A stretch of 5,878 nucleotides of DNA from Flavobacteriaceae bacterium (GCA_030633285.1 DAOVTC010000076.1:1-5878); one strand, 5' to 3'; positions 1-5,878 are shown, counted from the first letter of the stretch. Translations and numbers: made by a program. Notes: a model not told the origin generated them from the sequence alone.

Positions 1-1
1 A

Positions 2-88
2 TGTGCCGTAAAAACAGGTGAATTAGATGACTTAAAATCTCGATGTACCTTACTATTAAATTTAGGTTTAAGTGCTGAAATAGTTTAA
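2..88 (+). CDS. C-terminal end of an unidentified protein (partial)
   Basis: The window opens inside a reading frame (frame 2) that runs 28 codons to a TAA at 86-88. The visible tail reads roughly CAVKTGELDDLKSRCTLLLN and ends in GLSAEIV. It holds two cysteines and a leucine-rich segment that looks like a terminal helix and strand of a soluble protein. No membrane segment or recognisable motif is present. The frame is open from the first base, and the gap to the next gene is only 18 bp on the same strand, so the two are probably co-transcribed. I cannot name the family from so short a tail. That it is the true end of a real gene rests on the spacing and the open frame only. Confidence 0.55.
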   Translation, partial: CAVKTGELDDLKSRCTLLLNLGLSAEIV

Positions 89-106
89 TAAGTTAGTTTT
101 TAAATT

Positions 107-592
107 ATGAAAGAGATAATATACAAACCAATTGGGATTATCCATTCACCTTTTAAAGAACCTAAGGGTACACCAATTCAAGCAGTTGCAGCAACAAATA
201 TTAAAGGAAAAGTTGAAGTATTTCAAGAATATAAAGAAGGGTTAAAAGATTTAGAAGGATTTTCACACATTATTTTGATTTATCACCTTCATTTAATTAA
301 AGAGTCTCCTTTACTAGTAAAACCTTTTTTAGATAATCAAATACGTGGGATATTTGCTACTCGAGCTCCAGGCAGACCGAATTCAATAGGTATTTCTATA
401 GTTCGTCTTGTTAAAATTGAAAAAAATATTCTTTATGTTCAGGATTTTGATATTATTGAAGGAACACCATTACTTGATATTAAACCTTATATCTCTGAAT
501 TTGATTATAGGGATGTTACCAAGAATGGATGGTATAAAGAAAATGTATATGACCTTCCAACATCAAAAGATGATGGAAGATTTGTAAAATAA
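107..592 (+). CDS. trmO: tRNA (N6-threonylcarbamoyladenosine(37)-N6)-methyltransferase TrmO family, short form
   Basis: This 161-residue protein belongs to the TrmO/TsaA (formerly UPF0066, VirR-like) family. The characterised E. coli member uses S-adenosylmethionine to methylate N6 of t6A at position 37 of certain threonine tRNAs, in the cytoplasm. Three family signatures are visible: PIGIIHSPFK at residues 8-17, GIFATRAPGRPNSIGIS at 81-97 (the core of the SAM-binding beta-barrel), and DIIEGTPLLDIKPYISEFD at 115-133. The E. coli enzyme is about 235 residues and has an extra C-terminal domain. This copy ends soon after the third signature, like the short archaeal and many other bacterial forms. 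The ATG at 107 sits just before the usual first strand, so the start is secure even though no Shine-Dalgarno is seen. It lies 18 bp after an unidentified gene and converges with the carboxyltransferase gene. Family is confident; exact substrate for the short form is inferred. Confidence 0.9.
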   Translation: MKEIIYKPIGIIHSPFKEPKGTPIQAVAATNIKGKVEVFQEYKEGLKDLEGFSHIILIYHLHLIKESPLLVKPFLDNQIRGIFATRAPGRPNSIGISIVRLVKIEKNILYVQDFDIIEGTPLLDIKPYISEFDYRDVTKNGWYKENVYDLPTSKDDGRFVK

Positions 593-632
593 TTTTTAAT
601 TTGTTTACCCGAAAATAAATGCTGAATTAAGT

Positions 633-2174
633 TTAAAGCGGAATATTACCGTGTTTTCTTTTTGGTCTATTTACTTTTTTGTTTTCCAGCATAGCAAAAG
701 CTTTGATTAACTTTCTTCGTGTATTTTTCGGTAAAATTACTTCATCAATAAATCCTCTTCGAGCAGCTCTGTATGGATCAGCAAATTTAAATGCATATTC
801 TGCTTCTTTTTCTTTCCATTTTGCTTCAGGATCTTTAGCTTCTTTAATTTCTTTTTTAAAGATTATTTCACTGGCACCTTTAGCGCCCATAACTGCAATT
901 TCAGCAGTAGGCCAAGCAAAATTCATATCGGCACCAATGTGTTTTGAATTCATTACATCATAAGCTCCACCATAAGCTTTTCGGGTAATTACAGTTATTC
1001 TTGGAACGGTTGCTTCGCTAAAAGCATATAATAATTTTGCTCCGTTAACAATTATACCATTCCATTCTTGGTCTGTACCAGGTAAGAAACCAGGAACATC
1101 TTCTAGCACTAAAAGAGGAATATTAAATGCATCACAAAAGCGGACAAATCGAGCTGCTTTTTTTGAGCTGTTTACATCTAAAACTCCTGCTAAACTCATG
1201 GGTTGATTGGCAACAATTCCAATACTTTTTCCCGCCAATCGAGCAAATCCAACAACTATATTATCTGCATAATCTTTATGGATCTCAAAAAATGATTCTT
1301 TATCACATATACCATCAATCACTTTGCGAATATCATAAGGTTTATGAGCATCTTCTGGAACAATATTTTCTAATTTTTTTCTAAATTCCTCACCAATTTC
1401 ATAAGGAAGATCAGGTGCTTTCTCCTGGTTGTTTTGAGGAATATAACTCAGTAATTTTTTAATATCCATTAATCCTTCAACATCATTTGAAGAAGTTAAA
1501 TGTGTAACTCCAGATTTGCTAGAATGTGTATTTGCACCTCCTAATTCTTCAGAAGTAACTACTTCATTAGTAACGGTTTTTACAACATTGGGTCCAGTAA
1601 CAAACATATAACTTGTTTCTTCTACCATTAATGTAAAATCTGTCATAGCAGGTGAATAAACAGCACCACCAGCACAAGGTCCCATAATGGCTGAAATTTG
1701 AGGAATCACACCTGACGCTTGAACATTTCTATAAAAAATATCAGCATACCCTCCTAAAGATCTAACTCCTTCTTGAATTCTTGCACCTCCCGAATCATTT
1801 AAACCAATTACTGGAGCACCCACTTTTACGGCAAGATCCATGATTTTACATATTTTTTCAGCATGAGTTTCTGATAAAGCTCCACCAAAAATTGTAAAGT
1901 CTTGTGCAAAAACATAAATTAATCTACCGTTAATAGTGCCATAACCTGTAACTACACCATCGCCGTAAAACAATTGTTTATCCATACCAAAATCGGTAGT
2001 ACGGTGCGTAACTAAAATACCAATTTCTTCAAAAGAACCTTCATCTAGTAATATATCAACTCTTTCTCTGGCAGTTAATTTTTTCTTTTGGTGTTGTTTT
2101 TTAATTCTTATTTCGCCTCCGCCTAATTTGGCTTCGGTTATTTTTTTTAATAAATTATCTTGTTTTTGGTTCAT
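633..2174 (-). CDS. pccB: Acyl-CoA (propionyl-CoA type) carboxylase, carboxyltransferase beta subunit
   Basis: This 513-residue protein is a full-length carboxyltransferase beta chain that moves CO2 from carboxybiotin to an acyl-CoA in the cytoplasm. It is a tandem of two crotonase-like folds. The N-terminal GGG..RI..QH...[19 protein letters not shown] stretch (about 18-50) is typical of PccB/MmdA. Active-site GGA motifs, which form the oxyanion holes in characterised homologues, are visible at 169-171 (GPCAGGAVY) and 402-404 ([11 protein letters not shown]). [14 protein letters not shown] is at 357-370, and the C-terminus is KRKHGNIPL. Asp406, directly after the second GGAY, aligns by my count with Asp422 of Streptomyces coelicolor PccB, the residue known to favour propionyl- over acetyl-CoA. 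Methylmalonyl-CoA formation is therefore the best guess. Val376 replaces an Arg common in other lineages. The gene is last of three carboxylase genes, 84 bp after the biotin carboxylase. A decarboxylase role (MmdA) is less likely, as biotin carboxylase is adjacent and no membrane subunit is seen. Confidence 0.93.
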   Translation of the reverse strand: MNQKQDNLLKKITEAKLGGGEIRIKKQHQKKKLTARERVDILLDEGSFEEIGILVTHRTTDFGMDKQLFYGDGVVTGYGTINGRLIYVFAQDFTIFGGALSETHAEKICKIMDLAVKVGAPVIGLNDSGGARIQEGVRSLGGYADIFYRNVQASGVIPQISAIMGPCAGGAVYSPAMTDFTLMVEETSYMFVTGPNVVKTVTNEVVTSEELGGANTHSSKSGVTHLTSSNDVEGLMDIKKLLSYIPQNNQEKAPDLPYEIGEEFRKKLENIVPEDAHKPYDIRKVIDGICDKESFFEIHKDYADNIVVGFARLAGKSIGIVANQPMSLAGVLDVNSSKKAARFVRFCDAFNIPLLVLEDVPGFLPGTDQEWNGIIVNGAKLLYAFSEATVPRITVITRKAYGGAYDVMNSKHIGADMNFAWPTAEIAVMGAKGASEIIFKKEIKEAKDPEAKWKEKEAEYAFKFADPYRAARRGFIDEVILPKNTRRKLIKAFAMLENKKVNRPKRKHGNIPL

Positions 2175-2214
2175 AATTTATGTTTTGAAATAACTAATTT
2201 TAAACTAAATAATT

Positions 2215-2244
2215 CCCCGACGGTTCTGCCTCGAGGATAGTCGG
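2215..2244 (-). other. GC-rich element with two alternative hairpins between biotin carboxylase and carboxyltransferase genes
   Basis: The 84-bp gap between these genes is AT-rich except for a GC-rich island. Read as minus-strand RNA it can fold in two exclusive ways. Stem A pairs CCGAC (2244-2240) with GUCGG (2221-2217) around an 18-nt loop. Stem B pairs CCUCGA (2236-2231) with UCGGGG (2220-2215), one G-U pair included, around a 10-nt loop. The loop of A also holds the perfect palindrome CCTCGAGG (2229-2236). No U-run follows, so it is not a standard intrinsic terminator. It starts about 14 nt after the biotin carboxylase stop codon. It could be a dispersed intergenic repeat, an mRNA processing or attenuation element, or a stabilising hairpin that sets subunit ratios. 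The pairings are seen directly; the role is unknown. Confidence 0.5.
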
Positions 2245-2258
2245 TTTCAAGAATTTTT

Positions 2259-3698
2259 TTATTTTGGCACTCTCAATATTTTTTGCTCTTCTAAATAAAT
2301 TTTTAATCCCAACATTGCAGCAATTTTAGCTTCTGTTTCTATTTCAGCATTTAATTTATCTGCAGAATAATATTTTTTTACAAAATGGGTGTCAAAATTA
2401 CCAGATTGGAAGGCTTCGTGCTCACATACAAATTTTCCAAAAGGTAAAGTTGTTTTCACTCCTTCAATTTTATAATTTTCAATGGCTTCAATCATTAATT
2501 GTATGGCTTCCATTCGGTTTTTACCATAAGTTATTAATTTTGAAAGCATAGGATCGTAATAAATTGGTATTTCCATTCCTTCTTCAAATCCATCATCTAA
2601 GCGTATGTTTTTACCATGAGGTGTTTTATATGTTTTTAATGTACCCACATTAGGTAAAAAATCATTTAAAGAATCTTCGGCATAGACTCTTAATTCTATA
2701 GCGTGACCATTTATTTTCAAATCATTTTGTTTGATAGTCAGTTTTTCTCCTCTTGCAATTCTTATTTGTTGTTCAACCATATCAATTCCAGTAATAAATT
2801 CTGTAACTGGGTGCTCAACTTGTAAACGGGTATTCATTTCTAAAAAATAGAAATTCATTTTATTATCAACTAAAAACTCAACTGTTCCTGCACTAACATA
2901 TTCACATGATTTTGCTACGTTTACAGCAGCATCTCCCATTTTTTTTCGCATTTCAGATGTTAAAATTGAAGATGGAGCTTCTTCAACTACTTTTTGATGA
3001 CGACGTTGAATGCTACATTCTCTTTCAAAAAGGTGAATAATATTACCATGACTATCTGCTAAAATTTGAATTTCGATATGACGAGGTGAAGTAATGTATT
3101 TTTCAATAAAAACTGAACCGTCACCAAAAGCGGATGTAGCTTCACTTACGGCTCTTTCCATTTGCGATTCAAATTCTTCTTGATTTTCTACAATACGCAT
3201 ACCTTTTCCACCACCACCTGCCGATGCTTTGATTAAAATTGGAAAACCAATTTTTTTAGCAATGTCTTTGGCTTCATCAATATCAGTAATTGCTCTGTCA
3301 ACACCAGGAACCATTGGGATATTATAATTTTTAACTGCATCTTTTGCTGCTAATTTATCTCCCATCATTTTGATGGATTTTGATTTAGGACCTATAAATA
3401 TAATTTTATTCTTTTCTACAGCTTCCGCGAAAGCAGCATTTTCACTTAAAAATCCATAACCAGGATGAATAGCATCTACATTTAATTTCTTGGCGACTTC
3501 AATAATTTTATCTCCTAATAAATAAGATTTATTTGATGGGTTATCCCCAATATTTATGGCCTCATCAGCAAATTTAACATGAGGTGCATTTCTGTCAATA
3601 TTTGAGTAAACAGCAACGGTTTTGATTCCCATTTTTTTTGCAGTTTTCATAACTCGTATGGCAATTTCGCCACGGTTTGCAACCAATATTTTTTTCAT
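2259..3698 (-). CDS. Biotin carboxylase subunit of acyl-CoA carboxylase (stand-alone)
   Basis: This 479-residue ATP-grasp enzyme uses ATP and bicarbonate to carboxylate biotin on the carrier protein encoded just upstream. In order it shows the N-terminal domain MKKILVANRGEIAIRV (1-16), HPGYGFLSEN (78-87), Lys117 in MMGDKLAAK, the glycine-rich ATP lid KASAGGGGKGMR (158-169), FERECSIQRRHQK (224-236), the metal-binding Glu274 (GTVEFL) and Glu287 (LEMNTRLQVEHPVTE), and Arg337 in GHAIELRVYAED. All catalytic positions expected from E. coli AccC are present. It is about 30 residues longer than AccC (449) but much shorter than fused propionyl-CoA carboxylase alpha chains (about 660-720), so it lacks the carrier domain. 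The tail at 450-475 (ETEAKIAAMLGLKIYLEEQK) resembles the helix that opens the linker (BT) domain in fused alpha chains. It lies 24 bp after the carrier gene and is surely co-transcribed. It could be called accC or pccA; the linked PccB-type partner favours a propionyl-CoA carboxylase role. Confidence 0.93.
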   Translation of the reverse strand: MKKILVANRGEIAIRVMKTAKKMGIKTVAVYSNIDRNAPHVKFADEAINIGDNPSNKSYLLGDKIIEVAKKLNVDAIHPGYGFLSENAAFAEAVEKNKIIFIGPKSKSIKMMGDKLAAKDAVKNYNIPMVPGVDRAITDIDEAKDIAKKIGFPILIKASAGGGGKGMRIVENQEEFESQMERAVSEATSAFGDGSVFIEKYITSPRHIEIQILADSHGNIIHLFERECSIQRRHQKVVEEAPSSILTSEMRKKMGDAAVNVAKSCEYVSAGTVEFLVDNKMNFYFLEMNTRLQVEHPVTEFITGIDMVEQQIRIARGEKLTIKQNDLKINGHAIELRVYAEDSLNDFLPNVGTLKTYKTPHGKNIRLDDGFEEGMEIPIYYDPMLSKLITYGKNRMEAIQLMIEAIENYKIEGVKTTLPFGKFVCEHEAFQSGNFDTHFVKKYYSADKLNAEIETEAKIAAMLGLKIYLEEQKILRVPK

Positions 3699-3722
3699 GA
3701 ATGGATAATTTTTGAGGTAAGT

Positions 3723-4208
3723 TTATTCTAATTCAATTAAAATTTTGCCTTTTTCAATGGCATCTCCTTTTTTTACTGTTAGTTTTTTAATAATAGCATT
3801 TCTATGACAAGTTATTGCATTTTCCATTTTCATGGCTTCCAAAATTAGTAAGGTATCACCTTCTTTAACTTCATCACCTTCTTTAACATTGATATTAATA
3901 ATAATTCCAGGCATTGGAGATTTAATCTCGTTAATCTGCTTTGCTGTACCAGATGAAAAGCCCATTTTATCAATTAAGGCATCTAATTCATTGGTAATTT
4001 TTATTTGATAAGTATTTGAATTTACAATAATTGAATATGTTTTTTTGTAAAAATCAGACTGGATCAAATCAGCATTAAAAGCTTTATTGTCAATTAGAAG
4101 GTGATAATTTGATTTATTTTTTTGAATTAAATCCAGGTTATTTACTTGCTTTTGATTAAGGTTAAAATCTAAGGAATTATTAACCTTTACTTTGAATTCT
4201 TTATCCAT
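3723..4208 (-). CDS. Biotin carboxyl carrier protein of acyl-CoA carboxylase, with partial BT-like N-terminal domain
   Basis: This 161-residue protein carries the biotin that shuttles CO2 between the two enzyme subunits encoded downstream. The C-terminal biotinyl domain (about 94-161) starts at IKSPMPGIIININV and contains EAMKMEN, with Lys127 as the biotinylated lysine. It ends in GKILIELE, as carrier domains of propionyl-CoA carboxylase alpha chains do. The first 90 residues are beta-rich (YHLLIDNKAFNADLI, YSIIVNSNTYQIKI) and lead into NELDALIDKM. From memory this matches the end of the BT linker domain in the human alpha chain, which has a similar YKV..L..EL.K segment just before RSPMPG. 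No Ala/Pro-rich linker typical of AccB is present. It is the first gene of the carboxylase cluster, 92 bp after the methyltransferase and 24 bp before the biotin carboxylase. I could not find a clear TAnnTTTG promoter in the 92-bp gap. Confidence 0.92.
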   Translation of the reverse strand: MDKEFKVKVNNSLDFNLNQKQVNNLDLIQKNKSNYHLLIDNKAFNADLIQSDFYKKTYSIIVNSNTYQIKITNELDALIDKMGFSSGTAKQINEIKSPMPGIIININVKEGDEVKEGDTLLILEAMKMENAITCHRNAIIKKLTVKKGDAIEKGKILIELE

Positions 4209-4300
4209 GTGAATATAGTTTATAAATTCTGTATAAATTTAAGCAATAATCGGTTGATAATGGATATGTTTTAAGGATAAGTTATTGTAGTTTTAGGATA

Positions 4301-4921
4301 TTAAATTTTTTTACAAACCATTAGAAATAGTGGGTATTTATAAATTCTATTATCTTGTATTTTTTCTATTTCAAAGCTTATGTTATAATTTAAAATCTCA
4401 AACCCATTATTAATCAATATTGAAATTAGTTCTTTTTTATCAAAACCATTGTGGCCATCAAAATCAGGAGTTTGATAATGAAAACTACCATCTTCTTTTA
4501 CCAAATCAGCAATACACAAATAGCCATTTGTATTTAAAAGCGAATGAAATATTTTTAATATTTTGTTGAGATCAATAATATGGTGTAATGTCATTAAAGT
4601 ATAAATTACATTAAAATCCTTTTTATCAAGATCATCGTTCAATAAATTAATATGAATTGGGTTAAAGTTTTTAATGTTATTGCTTATTATTTTTTCATTT
4701 AAAACTTTTATCATTTCTTCTGATGTGTCGATAAGAGTAATGGTTTTAAAATCATCTTTTAATTGATGACTCAATAAACCTGTTCCACAACCAAACTCAA
4801 GAGCATTCATTGATTTATTTGGCTGAATAATATTAAAAATTTCTTTAGCGAAAGTATTTGCCCTTTCTACTTTCATAAGATCATTATCCCAATTTTGAGC
4901 ACGTTTATCAAAATGTTCCAT
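4301..4921 (-). CDS. Class I SAM-dependent methyltransferase, substrate unknown
   Basis: This 206-residue protein has the Rossmann-like fold of small-molecule methyltransferases (Methyltransf_11/12, UbiE-like). The SAM-binding motif I is ALEFGCGTGLLS at 40-51. The acidic residue after strand 2 is Asp65 (TLIDTSEEM), which should bind the ribose hydroxyls of SAM. The segment YTLMTLHHIIDL (107-118) is the usual motif near strand 4, and LNTNGYLCIADL (129-140) is the motif III strand. An N-terminal amphipathic start, HFDKRAQNWD, resembles UbiE-like proteins. The family does not fix a substrate. The gene is complete: the start at 4921 lies just before the usual HFD opening, and the stop lies 92 bp before the carrier gene. 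It is divergent from the TetR gene across 162 bp, so it could share regulation with it. No minus-strand TAnnTTTG element was found in that gap. Whether it belongs to the carboxylase operon is unclear. Confidence 0.85.
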   Translation of the reverse strand: MEHFDKRAQNWDNDLMKVERANTFAKEIFNIIQPNKSMNALEFGCGTGLLSHQLKDDFKTITLIDTSEEMIKVLNEKIISNNIKNFNPIHINLLNDDLDKKDFNVIYTLMTLHHIIDLNKILKIFHSLLNTNGYLCIADLVKEDGSFHYQTPDFDGHNGFDKKELISILINNGFEILNYNISFEIEKIQDNRIYKYPLFLMVCKKI

Positions 4922-5018
4922 ATTTATTAGAAGTTTTATTTACAGTTTAAAGTTAATATTATTTGTTTATAGATAGTTTTCTCTTTAAGAATTTTTTAAA
5001 TAAAAATAAATTTAATGA

Positions 5019-5054
5019 TTTGATTCCTTTTTTAAGGATAATTTAATATCTTTG
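5019..5054 (+). promoter_or_regulatory. Bacteroidota-type promoter for the TetR gene (TAnnTTTG)
   Basis: TATCTTTG at 5047-5054 is an exact match to the Bacteroidota -7 consensus TAnnTTTG. A TTTG at 5019-5022 may serve as the -33 element. The space between them is 24 bp, slightly longer than the usual 17-23, so this upstream half is weak. Transcription would begin near 5060, leaving a leader of only about 20-25 nt before the ATG at 5084. The small inverted repeat TCCTT-TTTT-AAGGA (5025-5038) lies between the two elements and has no clear role. Confidence 0.7.
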
Positions 5055-5070
5055 ACCGACTAGTCAGTCA
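5053..5070 (+). promoter_or_regulatory. Probable TetR-family operator, 18-bp near-perfect palindrome
   Basis: The sequence TGACCGACTAGTCAGTCA equals its own reverse complement at all but one symmetric pair of positions (C5057 against A5066). Its centre, GACTAGTC, is perfect. It begins inside the TTTG of the -7 element and covers the expected transcription start, 13 bp before the ATG of a TetR-family gene. This is the classic layout for steric self-repression. The symmetry and position are seen directly; binding by the adjacent regulator is inferred. The methyltransferase start is about 130 bp away on the other side, so control of that gene is possible but less certain. Confidence 0.8.
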
Positions 5071-5083
5071 TAAAAAATCACTA

Positions 5084-5659
5084 ATGTCACCACGAACAGA
5101 GAAACAAAACAAAAAAATAAGAAAGGAAAAGGAATTGTTGATAATTGAATCAGCATTAATAATGTTTTCTGAGGATGGGTTTAATGGCACTTCTATGCAA
5201 TCTATAGCTAAAGAAGCCAGAGTGTCAAAAGGTAATTTATATAATTATTTTGAAAGTAAAAATGAACTATTGGAGAGTGTTTTGCTCTACGGATTGAATC
5301 AATTTTCAGAACTTTTTGCACAACATGATTATAAAATACAATCAGAAAAAGATTTTGAGCAAGCGATTAAAGCTAATTTTGAAATGTTAAAATCAAATGA
5401 AGTGTTTTGGAAGTTGTACTATAATTTAATTGCTCAACCCAAAGTTCAAGACCTTTTTAGTAAGATTTTTCTACCTTTTTTTGATCAATACATGAAAATA
5501 TTTGAAGCATATTTTAAAAATAAAGGTGATAAAAACCCCAGTGCTACAGCTTTATTGTTAGGAAGCACCATTGATGGCGTTTCACTTGGATATATAATGA
5601 TGGGGAAAATATATCCATTAAATGAAGTTTTAGAAAAATTAATTGAAAAATTTAAATAA
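5084..5659 (+). CDS. TetR/AcrR-family transcriptional regulator
   Basis: This 191-residue protein has a TetR_N DNA-binding domain at about 17-64. The motif IIESALIMFSEDGFNGTSMQ is followed by SIAKEARVSKGNLYNYFESK, with the helix-turn-helix at about 36-55 and the usual YNYFESKNELL after it. A basic N-terminal arm (MSPRTEKQNKKIRKEK) precedes it. The rest, to residue 191, is helical and forms the ligand-binding and dimer domain, whose sequence does not reveal the ligand. Length is normal for the family. The ATG at 5084 gives the full arm and follows the operator by 13 bp. The next gene, a LolA-like protein, begins 8 bp after the stop, so the regulator is very likely the first gene of the operon it controls. 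It probably represses itself and that operon through the palindrome at 5053-5070. Confidence 0.93.
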   Translation: MSPRTEKQNKKIRKEKELLIIESALIMFSEDGFNGTSMQSIAKEARVSKGNLYNYFESKNELLESVLLYGLNQFSELFAQHDYKIQSEKDFEQAIKANFEMLKSNEVFWKLYYNLIAQPKVQDLFSKIFLPFFDQYMKIFEAYFKNKGDKNPSATALLLGSTIDGVSLGYIMMGKIYPLNEVLEKLIEKFK

Positions 5660-5667
5660 TTACCAAA

Positions 5668-5878
5668 ATGAATAAAAAATATCTTATTGCATTTATTTTA
5701 ATATTTGGATTGTTTATAAGCGACTGCTTTACTCAGGAAAAAATATCGGCAGCCGAAATAATAAAAAAGGCTGATGAAAAAACAAGAGGAAAAACTAATA
5801 CATCTATTATGGACATGGAAATTATTCGCCCTACTTGGAAACGGTCGATAAGTATGAAAGGATGGGGAAGAGGTATGG
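5668..5878 (+). CDS. Outer membrane lipoprotein-sorting protein (LolA-like), N-terminal part
   Basis: The frame starts 8 bp after the TetR stop and remains open to the window end, giving 70 codons. MNKKYLIAFILIFGLFISDC forms a signal peptide with two lysines and a hydrophobic core. Cys20 is preceded by Asp at -1, which does not fit a lipobox, so type I cleavage soon after FTQ (about residue 23) is more likely than lipidation. The mature start, ISAAEIIKKADEKTRGKTN, followed by MDMEIIRPTWKRSISMKGWG, resembles the opening of the LolA-like outer membrane lipoprotein-sorting family (COG2834), in which a helix with ADE..RG precedes antiparallel strands that bind lipid. Such genes often sit with ABC permease/ATPase or RND-type exporter genes, so more transport genes probably follow. 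This identification is from memory of family wording and rests on only a third of the protein. Confidence 0.72.
   Translation, partial: MNKKYLIAFILIFGLFISDCFTQEKISAAEIIKKADEKTRGKTNTSIMDMEIIRPTWKRSISMKGWGRGM

Noticed and set aside
1..21. ATG at the first base as a possible gene start
   Set aside because: This frame meets TGA after six codons. The real open frame is frame 2, which is the tail of an upstream gene.
593..632. Bidirectional terminator between the convergent trmO and carboxyltransferase genes
   Set aside because: I found no strong stem with a U-run on either strand in these 40 bp, so no terminator is claimed.
679..963. Open frame of 94 codons on the plus strand
   Set aside because: It lies wholly inside the carboxyltransferase gene on the opposite strand, has no family resemblance, and is best explained as an antisense shadow.
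1127..1384. Open frame of 85 codons on the plus strand
   Set aside because: It is antisense to conserved carboxyltransferase sequence and its translation is low-complexity without any motif.
2217..2244. Possible second TetR operator, because ACCGACTA is shared with the palindrome at 5053-5070
   Set aside because: Only eight bases match, the two arms here are 18 bp apart instead of abutting, and there is no promoter element. The likeness is probably chance.
4209..4300. Promoter for the carboxylase genes
   Set aside because: No minus-strand TAnnTTTG match (CAAAnnTA on the plus strand) is present. Transcription may come from upstream of the methyltransferase or from a divergent promoter I cannot recognise.
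5725..5727. Lipobox cysteine (Cys20) in the LolA-like protein
   Set aside because: The residue before Cys is Asp, which does not fit the Gly/Ala/Ser needed for lipoprotein processing. A type I signal peptide is more likely.

Overview
The window is strongly AT-rich and uses almost no Shine-Dalgarno sequences. It carries a TAnnTTTG-type promoter element and several genes whose wording is typical of Bacteroidota. I read it as chromosomal DNA of a Bacteroidota species, most likely a flavobacterium. The lineage is an inference from codon and base use, promoter type and protein wording, not from a database search.

Layout. Positions 2-88 (+) hold the last 28 codons of an unidentified gene. It is followed after 18 bp by a short-form tRNA m6t6A37 methyltransferase (trmO/tsaA family, 107-592, +). 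This pair converges on a minus-strand block encoding a three-part biotin-dependent acyl-CoA carboxylase. In transcription order the block is biotin carboxyl carrier protein (4208-3723), biotin carboxylase (3698-2259) and carboxyltransferase (2174-633). A class I SAM-dependent methyltransferase of unknown substrate (4921-4301) lies upstream of it on the same strand. A divergent gap of 162 bp (4922-5083) separates this strand from a plus-strand TetR-family regulator (5084-5659) and the first 70 codons of a secreted LolA-like outer-membrane lipoprotein-sorting protein (5668 onward, cut by the window end). No gene-free stretch exceeds 300 bp.

How the genes work together. Carrier, biotin carboxylase and carboxyltransferase together make one enzyme. 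The carboxylase charges biotin on Lys127 of the carrier, and the carboxyltransferase moves CO2 to an acyl-CoA. An Asp after the second GGAY motif points to propionyl-CoA as substrate, giving methylmalonyl-CoA. The TetR gene and the LolA-like gene look like the start of a self-regulated envelope transport operon. A near-perfect 18-bp palindrome overlaps the promoter -7 element directly upstream of the TetR start.

The points most worth a second look are four: the way the usual alpha chain of propionyl-CoA carboxylase is divided, with the linker (BT) domain apparently shared between two proteins in reversed gene order; a GC-rich element with two mutually exclusive hairpins between the carboxylase and carboxyltransferase genes; the TetR operator/promoter overlap; and the unassigned methyltransferase. 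I did not find a convincing wholly new system. Most of the window is recognisable metabolism and regulation.
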